Source of the DNA: Acetomicrobium hydrogeniformans
Lineage (GTDB): Bacteria; Synergistota; Synergistia; Synergistales; JAFGMB01
Assembly (NCBI GenBank): GCA_016841745.1
Contig: JAENYO010000005.1
Coordinates: 185,616-249,615, forward strand
Direction: 5' to 3'
Length of the DNA: 64,000 bases
Made by a program: the position numbers and the translations under genes. The notes under the pieces are model-generated. The model saw nothing but the letters and a program-made list of their open reading frames with translations, ran no database searches and had not been told where the DNA came from. Positions 8,704 through 16,570 of the stretch are shown one piece after another; position 1 is the first letter of the stretch, and each line of letters starts with the position of its first letter.

Positions 8704-9567
8704 CTATCTTGCGTGCCGGAGAACCTTTGTGATCCCCAGTGATCTTTTCTCTGTTAATTCAGTGGAGGTATCCTCTGAAGGTTTTCTGTAGAGGAAGGAG
8801 CCAGCAGCCTCGAACCCCAGTTTGCTGTAACCGAATATCTGTTCTGTGGACCCGACCATGAGATAACCGCCCGGGGCAAGGCAGTTAAAGAAGCCTTCGT
8901 AAAGCTTGGCTTTCGTCTCTGCTGAAAAGTAGATAACCACGTTTCTGCAGAGGATGAGGTGCTGATCTTTGAGGAAGGGGTCCTTGAGGAGATTGAAGCG
9001 TCTGAAGAATACATTGTCTCTCACCTTTCGAGTGACCTGGAACATTTCATTCCCGGCGGGTCTGAAGTACGACTCTCGAAGTGTTTCCGGAATTTTTTCG
9101 AGCTGACTGGCAGGGTAGATCCCTTCCTGTGCTTTTGCCAGGGCTCCTTCATCAACGTCAGCGGCAATAAGCTTGAAGTGGAGTCCTGATTCCAGGGCCA
9201 GAATGGCAAGAGAATATGCTTCCTGACCCGAAGAACACCCTGCGCTCCAGATGTTGATGGTCCGAATGCCCCGTTCCATCAGGGATGGAAGGACCTTCTC
9301 CTTCAGAGTTCGCCACCTTTCAGGGTTTCGGAAGAATTCGGTGACGTTTATGGTGATGTAGTCAAGGAAGTCCCTGCGTTTCTGCAGGTTCCTCAGAAGT
9401 AGATCATAGTATTCCCTGTAATTGGAGATCTTCCAGTTCTTCATAAGGGTATGAACTCGGCGATGGATCTGGTATTTGTACATTCCCAGATCCACTCCGG
9501 TTAGATGGGCAACATTTTTTTTGAACTCTTCGTATCCGGGCCCGGCCGGATATATTTTCTCACTCAC
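8704..9567 (-). CDS. cheR: chemotaxis protein methyltransferase CheR
   Basis: The 287-residue product has an N-terminal helical domain (RRVHTLM, then DYITINVTEFFRNP, a CheR hallmark) and a SAM-binding domain (INIWSAGCSSGQEAYSLA, IAADVDEGALAKAQEG, LILCRNVVIYF). CheR methylates glutamates of chemoreceptors using S-adenosylmethionine. No receptor or cheB gene lies in this window, so its partners are elsewhere. It is between fliN and flhF on the same strand and is probably co-transcribed. Confidence 0.94.
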   Translation of the reverse strand: MSEKIYPAGPGYEEFKKNVAHLTGVDLGMYKYQIHRRVHTLMKNWKISNYREYYDLLLRNLQKRRDFLDYITINVTEFFRNPERWRTLKEKVLPSLMERGIRTINIWSAGCSSGQEAYSLAILALESGLHFKLIAADVDEGALAKAQEGIYPASQLEKIPETLRESYFRPAGNEMFQVTRKVRDNVFFRRFNLLKDPFLKDQHLILCRNVVIYFSAETKAKLYEGFFNCLAPGGYLMVGSTEQIFGYSKLGFEAAGSFLYRKPSEDTSTELTEKRSLGITKVLRHAR

Positions 9568-9593
9568 AAAAGTTCTCCAACAGGCTTCTACGA

Positions 9594-10280
9594 TCAGGCC
9601 CCACTGGTAATGGCCTGTTCACTGCGGCAATTACCAACAAGTTCTGTAATCCTGATCCCGAAGTTTTCATCTATTACAACCACTTCGCCCTTGAGGATGA
9701 GTTTGCTATTGGCAAGTATCTCCACTGGTTCTCCCACAAGTGTGTTTAGCTCCACCACTGTTCCTGGTTCAAGGGAAAGAATATCACCGATGGTCATCTG
9801 GGCCCTTCCAAGAACCACGGATATTTTTATGGGTATATCCATAAGCAGGTTCATCCCCACTCCATCCATGGTCGAAGAGAATGGGGGTGTTTCCATATTG
9901 TCGATCTGGGGAAAGCTTGCCGGTTTTGCCTGAGGCTTATCTACCGGAGAAAATGATGGAGTCTCTAAATTGAAGCCTGAAGAAGATTTCACGCTTGCGA
10001 TTATGTCATCGATAGCTGAAAGGTTTTCTCCTTCGCTTGCAGATTCAAGTCCCATCCGTTCAAGGTCTGGAATGTCAGGGATGCTTTCGGTGATGGAGTC
10101 CAATCCTTCAAGACCTTTGGCAATAGCATCGGCTTCCTCGGGGCTTATGCCCGAATCATTCCAGTTTTCAACTGTTTCAAGCTGTTTCAAGTTCTCCTCC
10201 TGAGAAGGGACGGTTCCTTCTGAACTTGCATGGTTTTCCAACGTGGGTTGTCCATTCATTATTGTTTTCTCTTCGGACAT
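9594..10280 (-). CDS. fliN: flagellar switch protein FliN with a long acidic N-terminus
   Basis: Residues 150-220 form a SpoA/FliN C-ring domain (DIPIKISVVLGRAQMTIGDI, ELNTLVGEPVEILANSKLI, GEVVVIDENFGIRIT). The first 145 residues are acidic, rich in Glu and Ser, and look disordered. They are not the CheC-like phosphatase domain of FliY. At 228 residues it is about twice the length of a minimal FliN. FliN joins FliM and FliG in the motor switch; no fliM is in the window. The start is ATG 10280, without a strong ribosome site. Confidence 0.88.
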   Translation of the reverse strand: MSEEKTIMNGQPTLENHASSEGTVPSQEENLKQLETVENWNDSGISPEEADAIAKGLEGLDSITESIPDIPDLERMGLESASEGENLSAIDDIIASVKSSSGFNLETPSFSPVDKPQAKPASFPQIDNMETPPFSSTMDGVGMNLLMDIPIKISVVLGRAQMTIGDILSLEPGTVVELNTLVGEPVEILANSKLILKGEVVVIDENFGIRITELVGNCRSEQAITSGA

Positions 10281-10341
10281 GATAAAGGGTAACCGCCTGC
10301 CGGCAGTTCACCCTCACCTCCTTCTGTCAGCCTTTTTTCTT

Positions 10342-11109
10342 CTAGGACCCGAAGGCCTCGATCATTTTTCTTGCAGATTCAGAACCGGATTCGAAGGCCT
10401 TTGAGGCAGCTTCGTAAGCTCGGCTAGCTTCTATCATTCTTGTCATTTCTTCCACAATATTTACATTTGAGCCTTCCAGGGCTCCCGTAAGCAGGTCCAC
10501 ATCTTCTTCGTCAATCTCTTCGGGAGGGCCGGATGGACCTGTCTCGGAAAGGAGGGTACTTCCCCTTCTCATAAGGTAAGAGGGTGATGTGAAACGGTAC
10601 AGGGATATCTTCCCTATCTCCGTACCTTCAGCCAGGACGGACCCGTCAGATCTTATCTCTATGGTCGAAGCCTCTCCGGGGGTGATGGGGCCGCCATTGC
10701 CCATGATGGTCATGCCCGATGGTGTGACCAGGTTGCCTTCGGAATCCAGAGAGAGGTTCCCCGCCCGGGTATAGTAATTGTTCTTGCCGTCGGAGACCTG
10801 GAAATAACCCTCTCCCCTTATGGCACAATCCAGGGGATTTCCTGTTTCCCTGATGGTACCGGGTTCAGTGTTAACTGCAGTTTCGGAGAGGATCACCCCT
10901 AGTCCGACAGTACCCACTATCTCTTCAGAGATGTCTCCGGAACCTGGATTTTCGTTTCGAAAAAGCTTTACTTCGGGAAATGCTTTTGCCACAGCCAGGC
11001 TTTTGGAAAAACCGGAGGTATTGGCATTGGCAAGGTTATTGGATGCCACATCCACTGCTTTTTCCTGAACCAGCATGGCTGCAACACTACCATAAATTCC
11101 TCGAAACAA
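10342..11109 (-). CDS. flagellar basal-body rod protein, FlgF/FlgG type
   Basis: The 255-residue product has the rod/hook N-terminal motif (VDVASNNLANANTSGFSKS), the central signature (IRGEGYFQVSDG, YYTRAGNLSLDSEGNLVT) and the C-terminal motif (LEGSNVNIVEEMTRMIEASRAYEAASK). It could be either FlgF (proximal rod) or FlgG (distal rod). Only one such gene is present here, so the symbol is left open. The start is TTG 11109, supported by GGAAAGGGG eight bases upstream. It follows flgC by 22 bases. Confidence 0.9.
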   Translation of the reverse strand: MFRGIYGSVAAMLVQEKAVDVASNNLANANTSGFSKSLAVAKAFPEVKLFRNENPGSGDISEEIVGTVGLGVILSETAVNTEPGTIRETGNPLDCAIRGEGYFQVSDGKNNYYTRAGNLSLDSEGNLVTPSGMTIMGNGGPITPGEASTIEIRSDGSVLAEGTEIGKISLYRFTSPSYLMRRGSTLLSETGPSGPPEEIDEEDVDLLTGALEGSNVNIVEEMTRMIEASRAYEAASKAFESGSESARKMIEAFGS

Positions 11110-11131
11110 GAGATCAGCCCCTTTCCACTAT

Positions 11132-11551
11132 CTATCCCTTAAGGAGATCTGTGGCGGCTTCCCACATGGACCTGGCTGTCTGGACAACCTCGAGATTGGC
11201 CTCGTAGGCTCGGCTTGCTGCCATCATGTCAGCCATTTCCCTGACCACTGATACGTTGGGATATGCCACGTATCCCTCTTCGTTCGCGTCGGGGTGACCC
11301 GGGTCGTATTCCATGCGGGGAGGGGAATCGTCCAAGTCGACCTCCTTGACTATAACCCCCGCGGATCTCCCTTCGTCACCCATGGCTTCCTCCAGCCTCT
11401 CTTCAAAGACAGGGATTTTTCTCTGGTAAGGGCCCCCATTTTCTGTCCGGGTGGTGTTTACGTTGGCCAGATTCTCCGCAATGGTGTCCATCATGGTCCT
11501 GTGGGCGGTAAGGGAGCTGCCGGCTATGTCCATGTTCTTGAAAACGCGCAT
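11132..11551 (-). CDS. flgC: flagellar proximal rod protein FlgC
   Basis: This encodes a 139-residue rod protein with the N-terminal motif IAENLANVNTTRTENGGPYQRK and a C-terminal SRAYEANLEVVQTARSM helix, both diagnostic of FlgC. The PNVSVVREMADMM segment is also typical. FlgC is part of the proximal rod. GGGAGG lies eight bases before ATG 11551, and flgB ends one base upstream, so the pair is translationally coupled. Confidence 0.95.
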   Translation of the reverse strand: MRVFKNMDIAGSSLTAHRTMMDTIAENLANVNTTRTENGGPYQRKIPVFEERLEEAMGDEGRSAGVIVKEVDLDDSPPRMEYDPGHPDANEEGYVAYPNVSVVREMADMMAASRAYEANLEVVQTARSMWEAATDLLKG

Positions 11552-11552
11552 T

Positions 11553-11975
11553 CTACTTGCCTCCCATGGCTGTTTTTATCATGTCGGCCCGCTTTGCCAT
11601 CATCCTGAGAATTCCGTTGTAGGCCATCTTTGTTTCTGCCAGCTTTGCCATTTCGATCTCAGGGTCCACGTTGTTTCCGTCAAGGCGATAGATCCCTTCA
11701 TCGTTGGTTATTTCCTCAACCTTGAAACCATCAGTTCCCTTTCCCCGGAAATTGGGGCCAAGGTGTTTTTCATCGGTGGTCTTAAGGGTCAACTTTCGGG
11801 AGGAGCAATTATTTTCAAGGGCTGATCGAAGATTGTCCTCGAAAGAAATTTCTTTTTTCTTGTAGGCTGGAGTGTTTACGTTTGCCAGATTCTCCGCCAC
11901 TGCCCCGAATCTCCTGGCAAGGGCTGAAGCTCCCAGCTTGCCGGCCATCCATGTCTTATCATTCATTGGATCCAT
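11553..11975 (-). CDS. flgB: flagellar proximal rod protein FlgB
   Basis: The 140-residue product has the FlgB motif AENLANVNTPAYKKKEISFED near the N-terminus and a C-terminal helix (MAKLAETKMAYNGILRMMAKR) that matches FlgB. It forms the first part of the rod above the MS ring. It begins at ATG 11975; a second ATG three codons later is possible. It follows the MotE-like gene by 68 bases and leads into flgC. Confidence 0.95.
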   Translation of the reverse strand: MDPMNDKTWMAGKLGASALARRFGAVAENLANVNTPAYKKKEISFEDNLRSALENNCSSRKLTLKTTDEKHLGPNFRGKGTDGFKVEEITNDEGIYRLDGNNVDPEIEMAKLAETKMAYNGILRMMAKRADMIKTAMGGK

Positions 11976-12043
11976 TCACCCTCTCTTCAAGGTGGCATTT
12001 ATTATTCCTGAACATATTTTTCCTGGAATTATCTGATCTGCTT

Positions 12044-12658
12044 CTAAGTTTTTTCGGTCTCTATCCTTGCGAACCTTACAAGCCTGGCAGCAGATTCGGG
12101 ATTCATCTTTCCCAGGACCTGGGCTCGCTGCTCCGAATCCATAATTTCCAGCAGGGAGGCGGCTTCCTCCAGTGGAAGAAGGGAGATTATCCTGGCAGCT
12201 TTTGAAGGAGGCATCTCTGCAAAACTTTCGGAAACCAGGCCGAAGAAAGCGGGACCCCCTTCTTTTTGAGCCTTTTCTTCCTTGATCTTATCCTGGGCTG
12301 CAAGCTTTTCCTCAAGGAGAGCCTTGCTGGTCCTGATTTTTTTCTTCTCCTCTTCAAGGCGGGCTCTCTCTTCTTCCAGGGCCTTACTTCTTGCCAGGAG
12401 ATATTCCTCCTTCTCCTCAAGTTCCAGGAGGCGGCGTTCGTAGCCAGTTACAGGAGGCGATATCCTTTCAAGGAGCGGATAGACTTTTCTGCCTATGAGG
12501 GGCACTTCCTCCACCCATGGTGCTATCCTGTCAGCGATCACATATATCCCACCACCCATGAACAGTCCTGCAATTATGCCTGTTAAAAGGACAAGAAGGA
12601 GCAGAAGGATCTTGAACAGTTTAAAGAAATTTCCTAATCTTCCGGTGCTGGCTTCCAT
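12044..12658 (-). CDS. MotE-like membrane protein with coiled coil and MgtE_N/FliG-like domain
   Basis: The 204-residue product has an N-terminal membrane helix (residues 14-40), a long charged coiled coil (about residues 70-135), and a C-terminal domain. The last domain (MPPSKAARIISLLPLEEAASLLEIMDSEQRAQVLGKMNPESAARL) has the repeat pattern of the MgtE N-terminal/FliG superhelical family. This layout matches MotE, known as a chaperone for the stator protein MotB. It sits in a flagellar operon, with motA 1.2 kb away. AAGGAGAAG precedes ATG 12658. Confidence 0.75.
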   Translation of the reverse strand: MEASTGRLGNFFKLFKILLLLLVLLTGIIAGLFMGGGIYVIADRIAPWVEEVPLIGRKVYPLLERISPPVTGYERRLLELEEKEEYLLARSKALEEERARLEEEKKKIRTSKALLEEKLAAQDKIKEEKAQKEGGPAFFGLVSESFAEMPPSKAARIISLLPLEEAASLLEIMDSEQRAQVLGKMNPESAARLVRFARIETEKT

Positions 12659-12676
12659 TTTCTTCTCCTTGTTCCG

Positions 12677-13033
12677 TCAGTAGATCTCGGTACGGAAGAT
12701 CTTGCAGAGGTAATTTTTGTCCGTGCTGAGATAGATTTCAAGCATCTTGCCGTCCTGATCATCCTCCCTGAAACAGTTTATCCAGTCGGCAGGGATAAAA
12801 CTGCCGTCCAGCATAATGTCACGGGCCTTTTCGAATGTTCTGCATACGAAGGTTCCAAGGTTAACCAGGGGTTCTCCGTTTAGGGAAAGGGCGCTTTTCA
12901 TCCAGTCCCTTTCCTCTTCCTCCTCCTCTGAAAGGAAGGGGGAACTATGAAAAGGAGCAGGGATCTCAACAATCCTGCAGGAACATGACTCTATTTCAAA
13001 GATCTGAAGGACGTAGCATCTCTCCATATACAC
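12677..13033 (-). CDS. hypothetical protein between flgB and motA
   Basis: I do not recognise this 118-residue product. It is Cys-rich near the start (CYVLQIFEIESCSCRIVEIP), has a run of Glu in the middle, and shows no signal peptide or membrane helix. AGGGAAG lies five bases before GTG 13033; an ATG two codons later is an alternative. It lies ten bases after the next upstream gene and 18 bases before the MotE-like gene. It therefore probably belongs to the same transcript. Confidence 0.55.
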   Translation of the reverse strand: MYMERCYVLQIFEIESCSCRIVEIPAPFHSSPFLSEEEEEERDWMKSALSLNGEPLVNLGTFVCRTFEKARDIMLDGSFIPADWINCFREDDQDGKMLEIYLSTDKNYLCKIFRTEIY

Positions 13034-13043
13034 AAAAACTTCC

Positions 13044-13715
13044 CTAAAAGACTCTCCAGGTCTGTTCTCCCATGTCCTGGTTGTGTACGAGTTCTGCAGA
13101 GAAGGAACTGTATTTTTTCAGAAGACAATGGTTGAGACCTTTCAGAGCATTCAGATCCGGTTTGTAAGGATCGATCTGCAGGAAGGCTCCGATCATCTCC
13201 TCTATTGTCCCCTGTGGCTTTCGGTCTATTTGCCAGAAATGTTTTGCCTCCGCAAGGGTAAGGGCTACCTGAAGGGTATGGGAGAGATTCGCCCTGATCT
13301 GACCTTCAGGAAATGAACGGTCGATGAGATCGAGCTTTTTCTCTATTTCCTTTCGGTTTTCCTCGGGGCACCTTTCCTTCATGAGGGCATCGGCGAACCA
13401 GAGCCTTGACACACAGAAAATGGGCCATATGTGGTTTTCAAATACGCTTTCCGGCATGGCTTCCGGACCCTCAACGACAACAGCAGAAAAGAGGGGGTGA
13501 ACCATTTCCGCAAGGAGTGCCTGGCAGAGGCATCTCATAAACTGGGAGTTATTCCGGCTTTCCCCTTCCGGAAAGAAGAATATGTGCTTTTTCTCTTCAG
13601 GATCGCAGGAGGCCTCACAGAGATCACCGTCGGCTTTTCGGATCTCCAGGGGCCATTTCAGTTCTTCTTGCAGTTTTCTGATAGCTTTATCCAAAATTAT
13701 TGCACCTCTTTTCAT
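13044..13715 (-). CDS. hypothetical protein at the 5' end of the motE-flgB transcript
   Basis: This is a 223-residue soluble protein of unknown family. It carries scattered Cys residues (for example RCLCQALLAEMVHPLF and FCVSRLWFADALMKERCP) and seems mostly helical. No catalytic motif is evident. It appears to be the first gene of the minus-strand run that continues into flgB-flgC, being divergent from motA across a gap of 156 bases. No clear Shine-Dalgarno sequence precedes ATG 13715. Confidence 0.55.
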   Translation of the reverse strand: MKRGAIILDKAIRKLQEELKWPLEIRKADGDLCEASCDPEEKKHIFFFPEGESRNNSQFMRCLCQALLAEMVHPLFSAVVVEGPEAMPESVFENHIWPIFCVSRLWFADALMKERCPEENRKEIEKKLDLIDRSFPEGQIRANLSHTLQVALTLAEAKHFWQIDRKPQGTIEEMIGAFLQIDPYKPDLNALKGLNHCLLKKYSSFSAELVHNQDMGEQTWRVF

Positions 13716-13871
13716 AGTAAAGGGAGACTTCCTTTTCTAGAATCGGTAATCTACGGCCGGGAAAATAGGGGGTCTTTCCTGTTTTTTACTTTTTTCCCGG
13801 GACTCCGGCTAACATACTTAAGAATAGATATTTAATCGCTTGTTTCACCTCCGGGGAAAGGAGGTCCATGG

Positions 13872-14708
13872 ATGGACATATTAGCCCTGTCAAGTCTTTT
13901 GGCAACAGTAGCCCTGGTAGTGGGGAGCATCATACTGGGAGGTTCCCCAGGAGCCTTTTTTAACTTGCCTTCCATAATGATCGTTGTGGGTGGAACCCTG
14001 GGTGCCATCGGTTTTGCAACGCCCAAGGATGAGCTTATGGTGCTCCCTCAAACGCTTAAGAAGGTTTTTGCCCGGGAGGAGAGCCTGGATATCTCACGCG
14101 TGATCACCACAATGATGTCCATGGCAAAGAAGGCCAGATCCGAAGGACTTCTCGCCCTTGAAGAGGAATTGGTAAAGGTTGATGACGGTTTCATCCGTAA
14201 ATCGACCCAGCTGGTTATAGACGGTACTCCTCCGGAACTCGTAAAATCCATCATGGATGTAGAAATAGATCTCATGGAAAGACGTTACGATGATTCCAAA
14301 AAAGTATTTGACCTCATGGCGGAACTTGCTCCCGCCTTTGGAATGATGGGTACCCTCATAGGACTGATCCAGATGCTGAGGAACCTTGATACTCCCGAAG
14401 CCCTGGGGCCAGGAATGGCTGTGGCCCTGATAACCACCTTTTACGGAACTTTCATCTCCAATGTATTCGCCATACCTGTCTCTAAAAAACTGGTAACCAG
14501 AAAGGTCAATGCCATCACTGGAATGGAGATAGTGGTGGAAGGGATCCTGTCCATACAGGCTGGTGATAATCCCAGACTGGTGGAGGAGAAACTGAAGGTT
14601 TTCCTTTCACCTGAGGAGAGGAGAAGGTTGCAGGAGCGGGAAAATCGCTCCTTAGAGAGAGACAGGCCAGGAGTGAACCTATCGGAGGAACCTGTCGTTC
14701 AGCCGTAA
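13872..14708 (+). CDS. motA: flagellar motor stator protein MotA
   Basis: MotA is the proton or sodium channel subunit of the stator. The 278-residue product has four membrane segments, the N-terminal GGSPGAFFNLPSIMIVVGGTLGA signature, the cytoplasmic loop with charged residues, and the conserved LAPAFGMMGTLIGLIQML and ALGPGMAVALITTFYG helices. AAAGGAGG lies seven bases before ATG 13872. Unusually it is not paired with motB, which is 5 kb away on the opposite strand. Its tail (about 40 residues after the last helix) is highly charged. Confidence 0.95.
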   Translation: MDILALSSLLATVALVVGSIILGGSPGAFFNLPSIMIVVGGTLGAIGFATPKDELMVLPQTLKKVFAREESLDISRVITTMMSMAKKARSEGLLALEEELVKVDDGFIRKSTQLVIDGTPPELVKSIMDVEIDLMERRYDDSKKVFDLMAELAPAFGMMGTLIGLIQMLRNLDTPEALGPGMAVALITTFYGTFISNVFAIPVSKKLVTRKVNAITGMEIVVEGILSIQAGDNPRLVEEKLKVFLSPEERRRLQERENRSLERDRPGVNLSEEPVVQP

Positions 14709-14714
14709 AACTCC

Positions 14715-16538
14715 TTATCGGGGAAAGGGCAGAAAACCGTTCCAGAAGAGGATACGGCCCTTCATGACCATTGTCCCGGCCCTTCCCGTAATGAAGAGCC
14801 CTGCGGCCTTGGGATTTCCGGGCAGTCCCAGGGATGGTTTAAGAGCTATTCTCAGGTTGAATGACGGACATGGTCTTAAATCAGGTATTTGTTCTCTCGA
14901 AAGGATCATCCTTCCACCTGTGGCCTCCGAGAGCCTTAATTGATGAAGGTCTGGAATTCCTTTGTCAGCCAGAAGATGGATTACAATGCCGTTGGAGAGA
15001 GCATATCCTCCGAAGACGGTGAGGGACGCCAGATCCCGGGGAATGTCACAGGGATCAAGTAGAAGTTGCATTGCAGGTCCTCTAATGAATTCCTCATCTG
15101 CAGGATCGGGAAGACTGGACGTTTCAAGGGGAGTACTCCCGGAAGCTATCTCAGTCTCTACAACTTCGGTCAGGTTCCCTCCAAGTATGCCCTGGAATAT
15201 CTTGTCATCAGTTCCGGAGGGGGTGCCCAGGGGGTGAATCAACCTTGCCTCTACGATCCAGTTATGGCGATTTGTTCTCTTTGCAGGAACAGGTCTGGGA
15301 TATTTCAGGGCCAGAAAACCTCTTTCAGTTTTGGCCTTTATAATGTTGTACCTGTATAGACGGGTGTCGGTTACTAAAATTTCCCCCTGACCGTTACGGA
15401 AAAGGAACCATGCCTCGGGGAATGATTCACCAAGACTGGAGTTTTGGCCATTCTTCAGGGATACTTCGAATAGTCCCCTTTCTTCGGTAAGGACTATAAA
15501 TTTTTCCGAATTGAGCCATTCAACCGATCGGGGATGTCCTGGAATACTGAAATTAGCCATCTCTTTACCTTTTTGAATGTCCAGGATGAAAACCCTGTTT
15601 CCCCTTCTGTCCGCCACTGCAAGCAGGGGACCAAGGGATGCCAGGGATACGGGTTCGAAGTCTGATGAGGAAGGATGCCATGAGTAGAGGGTCTTTCCAT
15701 TGGAGATGTTCACGATGAAGATCCTGCCCATAACCCTTTCGGCCAGGGCCATGAGTTCAGCTCCTGCAAAGCATGCATCTGATATTGAACGGCCTTCCGA
15801 ATTTCCCCGGAAGGTTTCTGAAAAAGCTTTACGGTTAAAGCTTCCCCTAAGGAAGGTGCCATCGGAAAACACCAGGATCAGATTATTTCCTCCTGTTGGA
15901 AGTGCCCGCACGATCTTACCTTCGGTCTGATCGGAATAATATCTGCTCCAGTCTTTTTCGTTTTTTCTGTAAATCCAGACCTTTCGGTTTATGGTATCGC
16001 AGATGGCAAGAATATTTCCCATGAGAGTCGGACGGCCCGGCATGGAAATGGAGGATCCCCAAAGAAGGTCCAGTCCGAATTCATCCCTTAAATTGCTGAG
16101 ATCTGACATTTCAACCCTGCTGTTTATGCCTGAAGACAGGCTTTCCTCAAGATAAACCTTTCTATCTTCAATTTCCTGGAGAAAACCCACGGCGAAAGGG
16201 TCATCAGGCTTTACTTCAAGATAGAGTTCCAGGTTCCGCCTGGTTTCTGCATAATTGCCTAGAAGGGAAAAACAGTAACCTCTCAGAAGGTAGTATGAAA
16301 TCAGGTAGGGGTCGTATCTCAGGGCCTCCTCCAGTTCTCCAAGAGCCCTGCCTACCTTTCCCTCCAGAGCCTTCCGATAGGCGGAGGCGAAGAGGGCTTC
16401 ACCGTACATGTGTTCCGCTGTTGGGAGGAAAATATGGGGTTCAGATGCATGTACAAAGGCGGGAATCATAAGCAGAGTTCCCACCAGGAGATACAACATG
16501 AACTTATTCACCTTTTTCAAAACAAATCCCCCGTTCAT
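14715..16538 (-). CDS. exported TPR and beta-propeller-like protein
   Basis: The roughly 607-residue product has a signal peptide (hydrophobic segment followed by VHASEP). Next come two to three TPR helices (ALGELEEALRYDPYLISYYLLRGYCFSLLGNYAETRRNLELYLEVKP, about residues 55-100). The remainder has repeated short beta segments (LAVADRRGNRVFILD, FIVLTEERGLFEVSL) typical of WD/NHL-type propellers. No enzyme motif is seen. A protein-interaction role in the envelope is inferred. ATG 16538 lacks a close ribosome site; GGGGGA six bases before TTG 16520 is an alternative start. It follows cheA and is convergent with motA. Confidence 0.65.
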   Translation of the reverse strand: MNGGFVLKKVNKFMLYLLVGTLLMIPAFVHASEPHIFLPTAEHMYGEALFASAYRKALEGKVGRALGELEEALRYDPYLISYYLLRGYCFSLLGNYAETRRNLELYLEVKPDDPFAVGFLQEIEDRKVYLEESLSSGINSRVEMSDLSNLRDEFGLDLLWGSSISMPGRPTLMGNILAICDTINRKVWIYRKNEKDWSRYYSDQTEGKIVRALPTGGNNLILVFSDGTFLRGSFNRKAFSETFRGNSEGRSISDACFAGAELMALAERVMGRIFIVNISNGKTLYSWHPSSSDFEPVSLASLGPLLAVADRRGNRVFILDIQKGKEMANFSIPGHPRSVEWLNSEKFIVLTEERGLFEVSLKNGQNSSLGESFPEAWFLFRNGQGEILVTDTRLYRYNIIKAKTERGFLALKYPRPVPAKRTNRHNWIVEARLIHPLGTPSGTDDKIFQGILGGNLTEVVETEIASGSTPLETSSLPDPADEEFIRGPAMQLLLDPCDIPRDLASLTVFGGYALSNGIVIHLLADKGIPDLHQLRLSEATGGRMILSREQIPDLRPCPSFNLRIALKPSLGLPGNPKAAGLFITGRAGTMVMKGRILFWNGFLPFPR

Positions 16539-16570
16539 GACCGGAAGCAGGGTTCCTCCGGAAACCTGTA

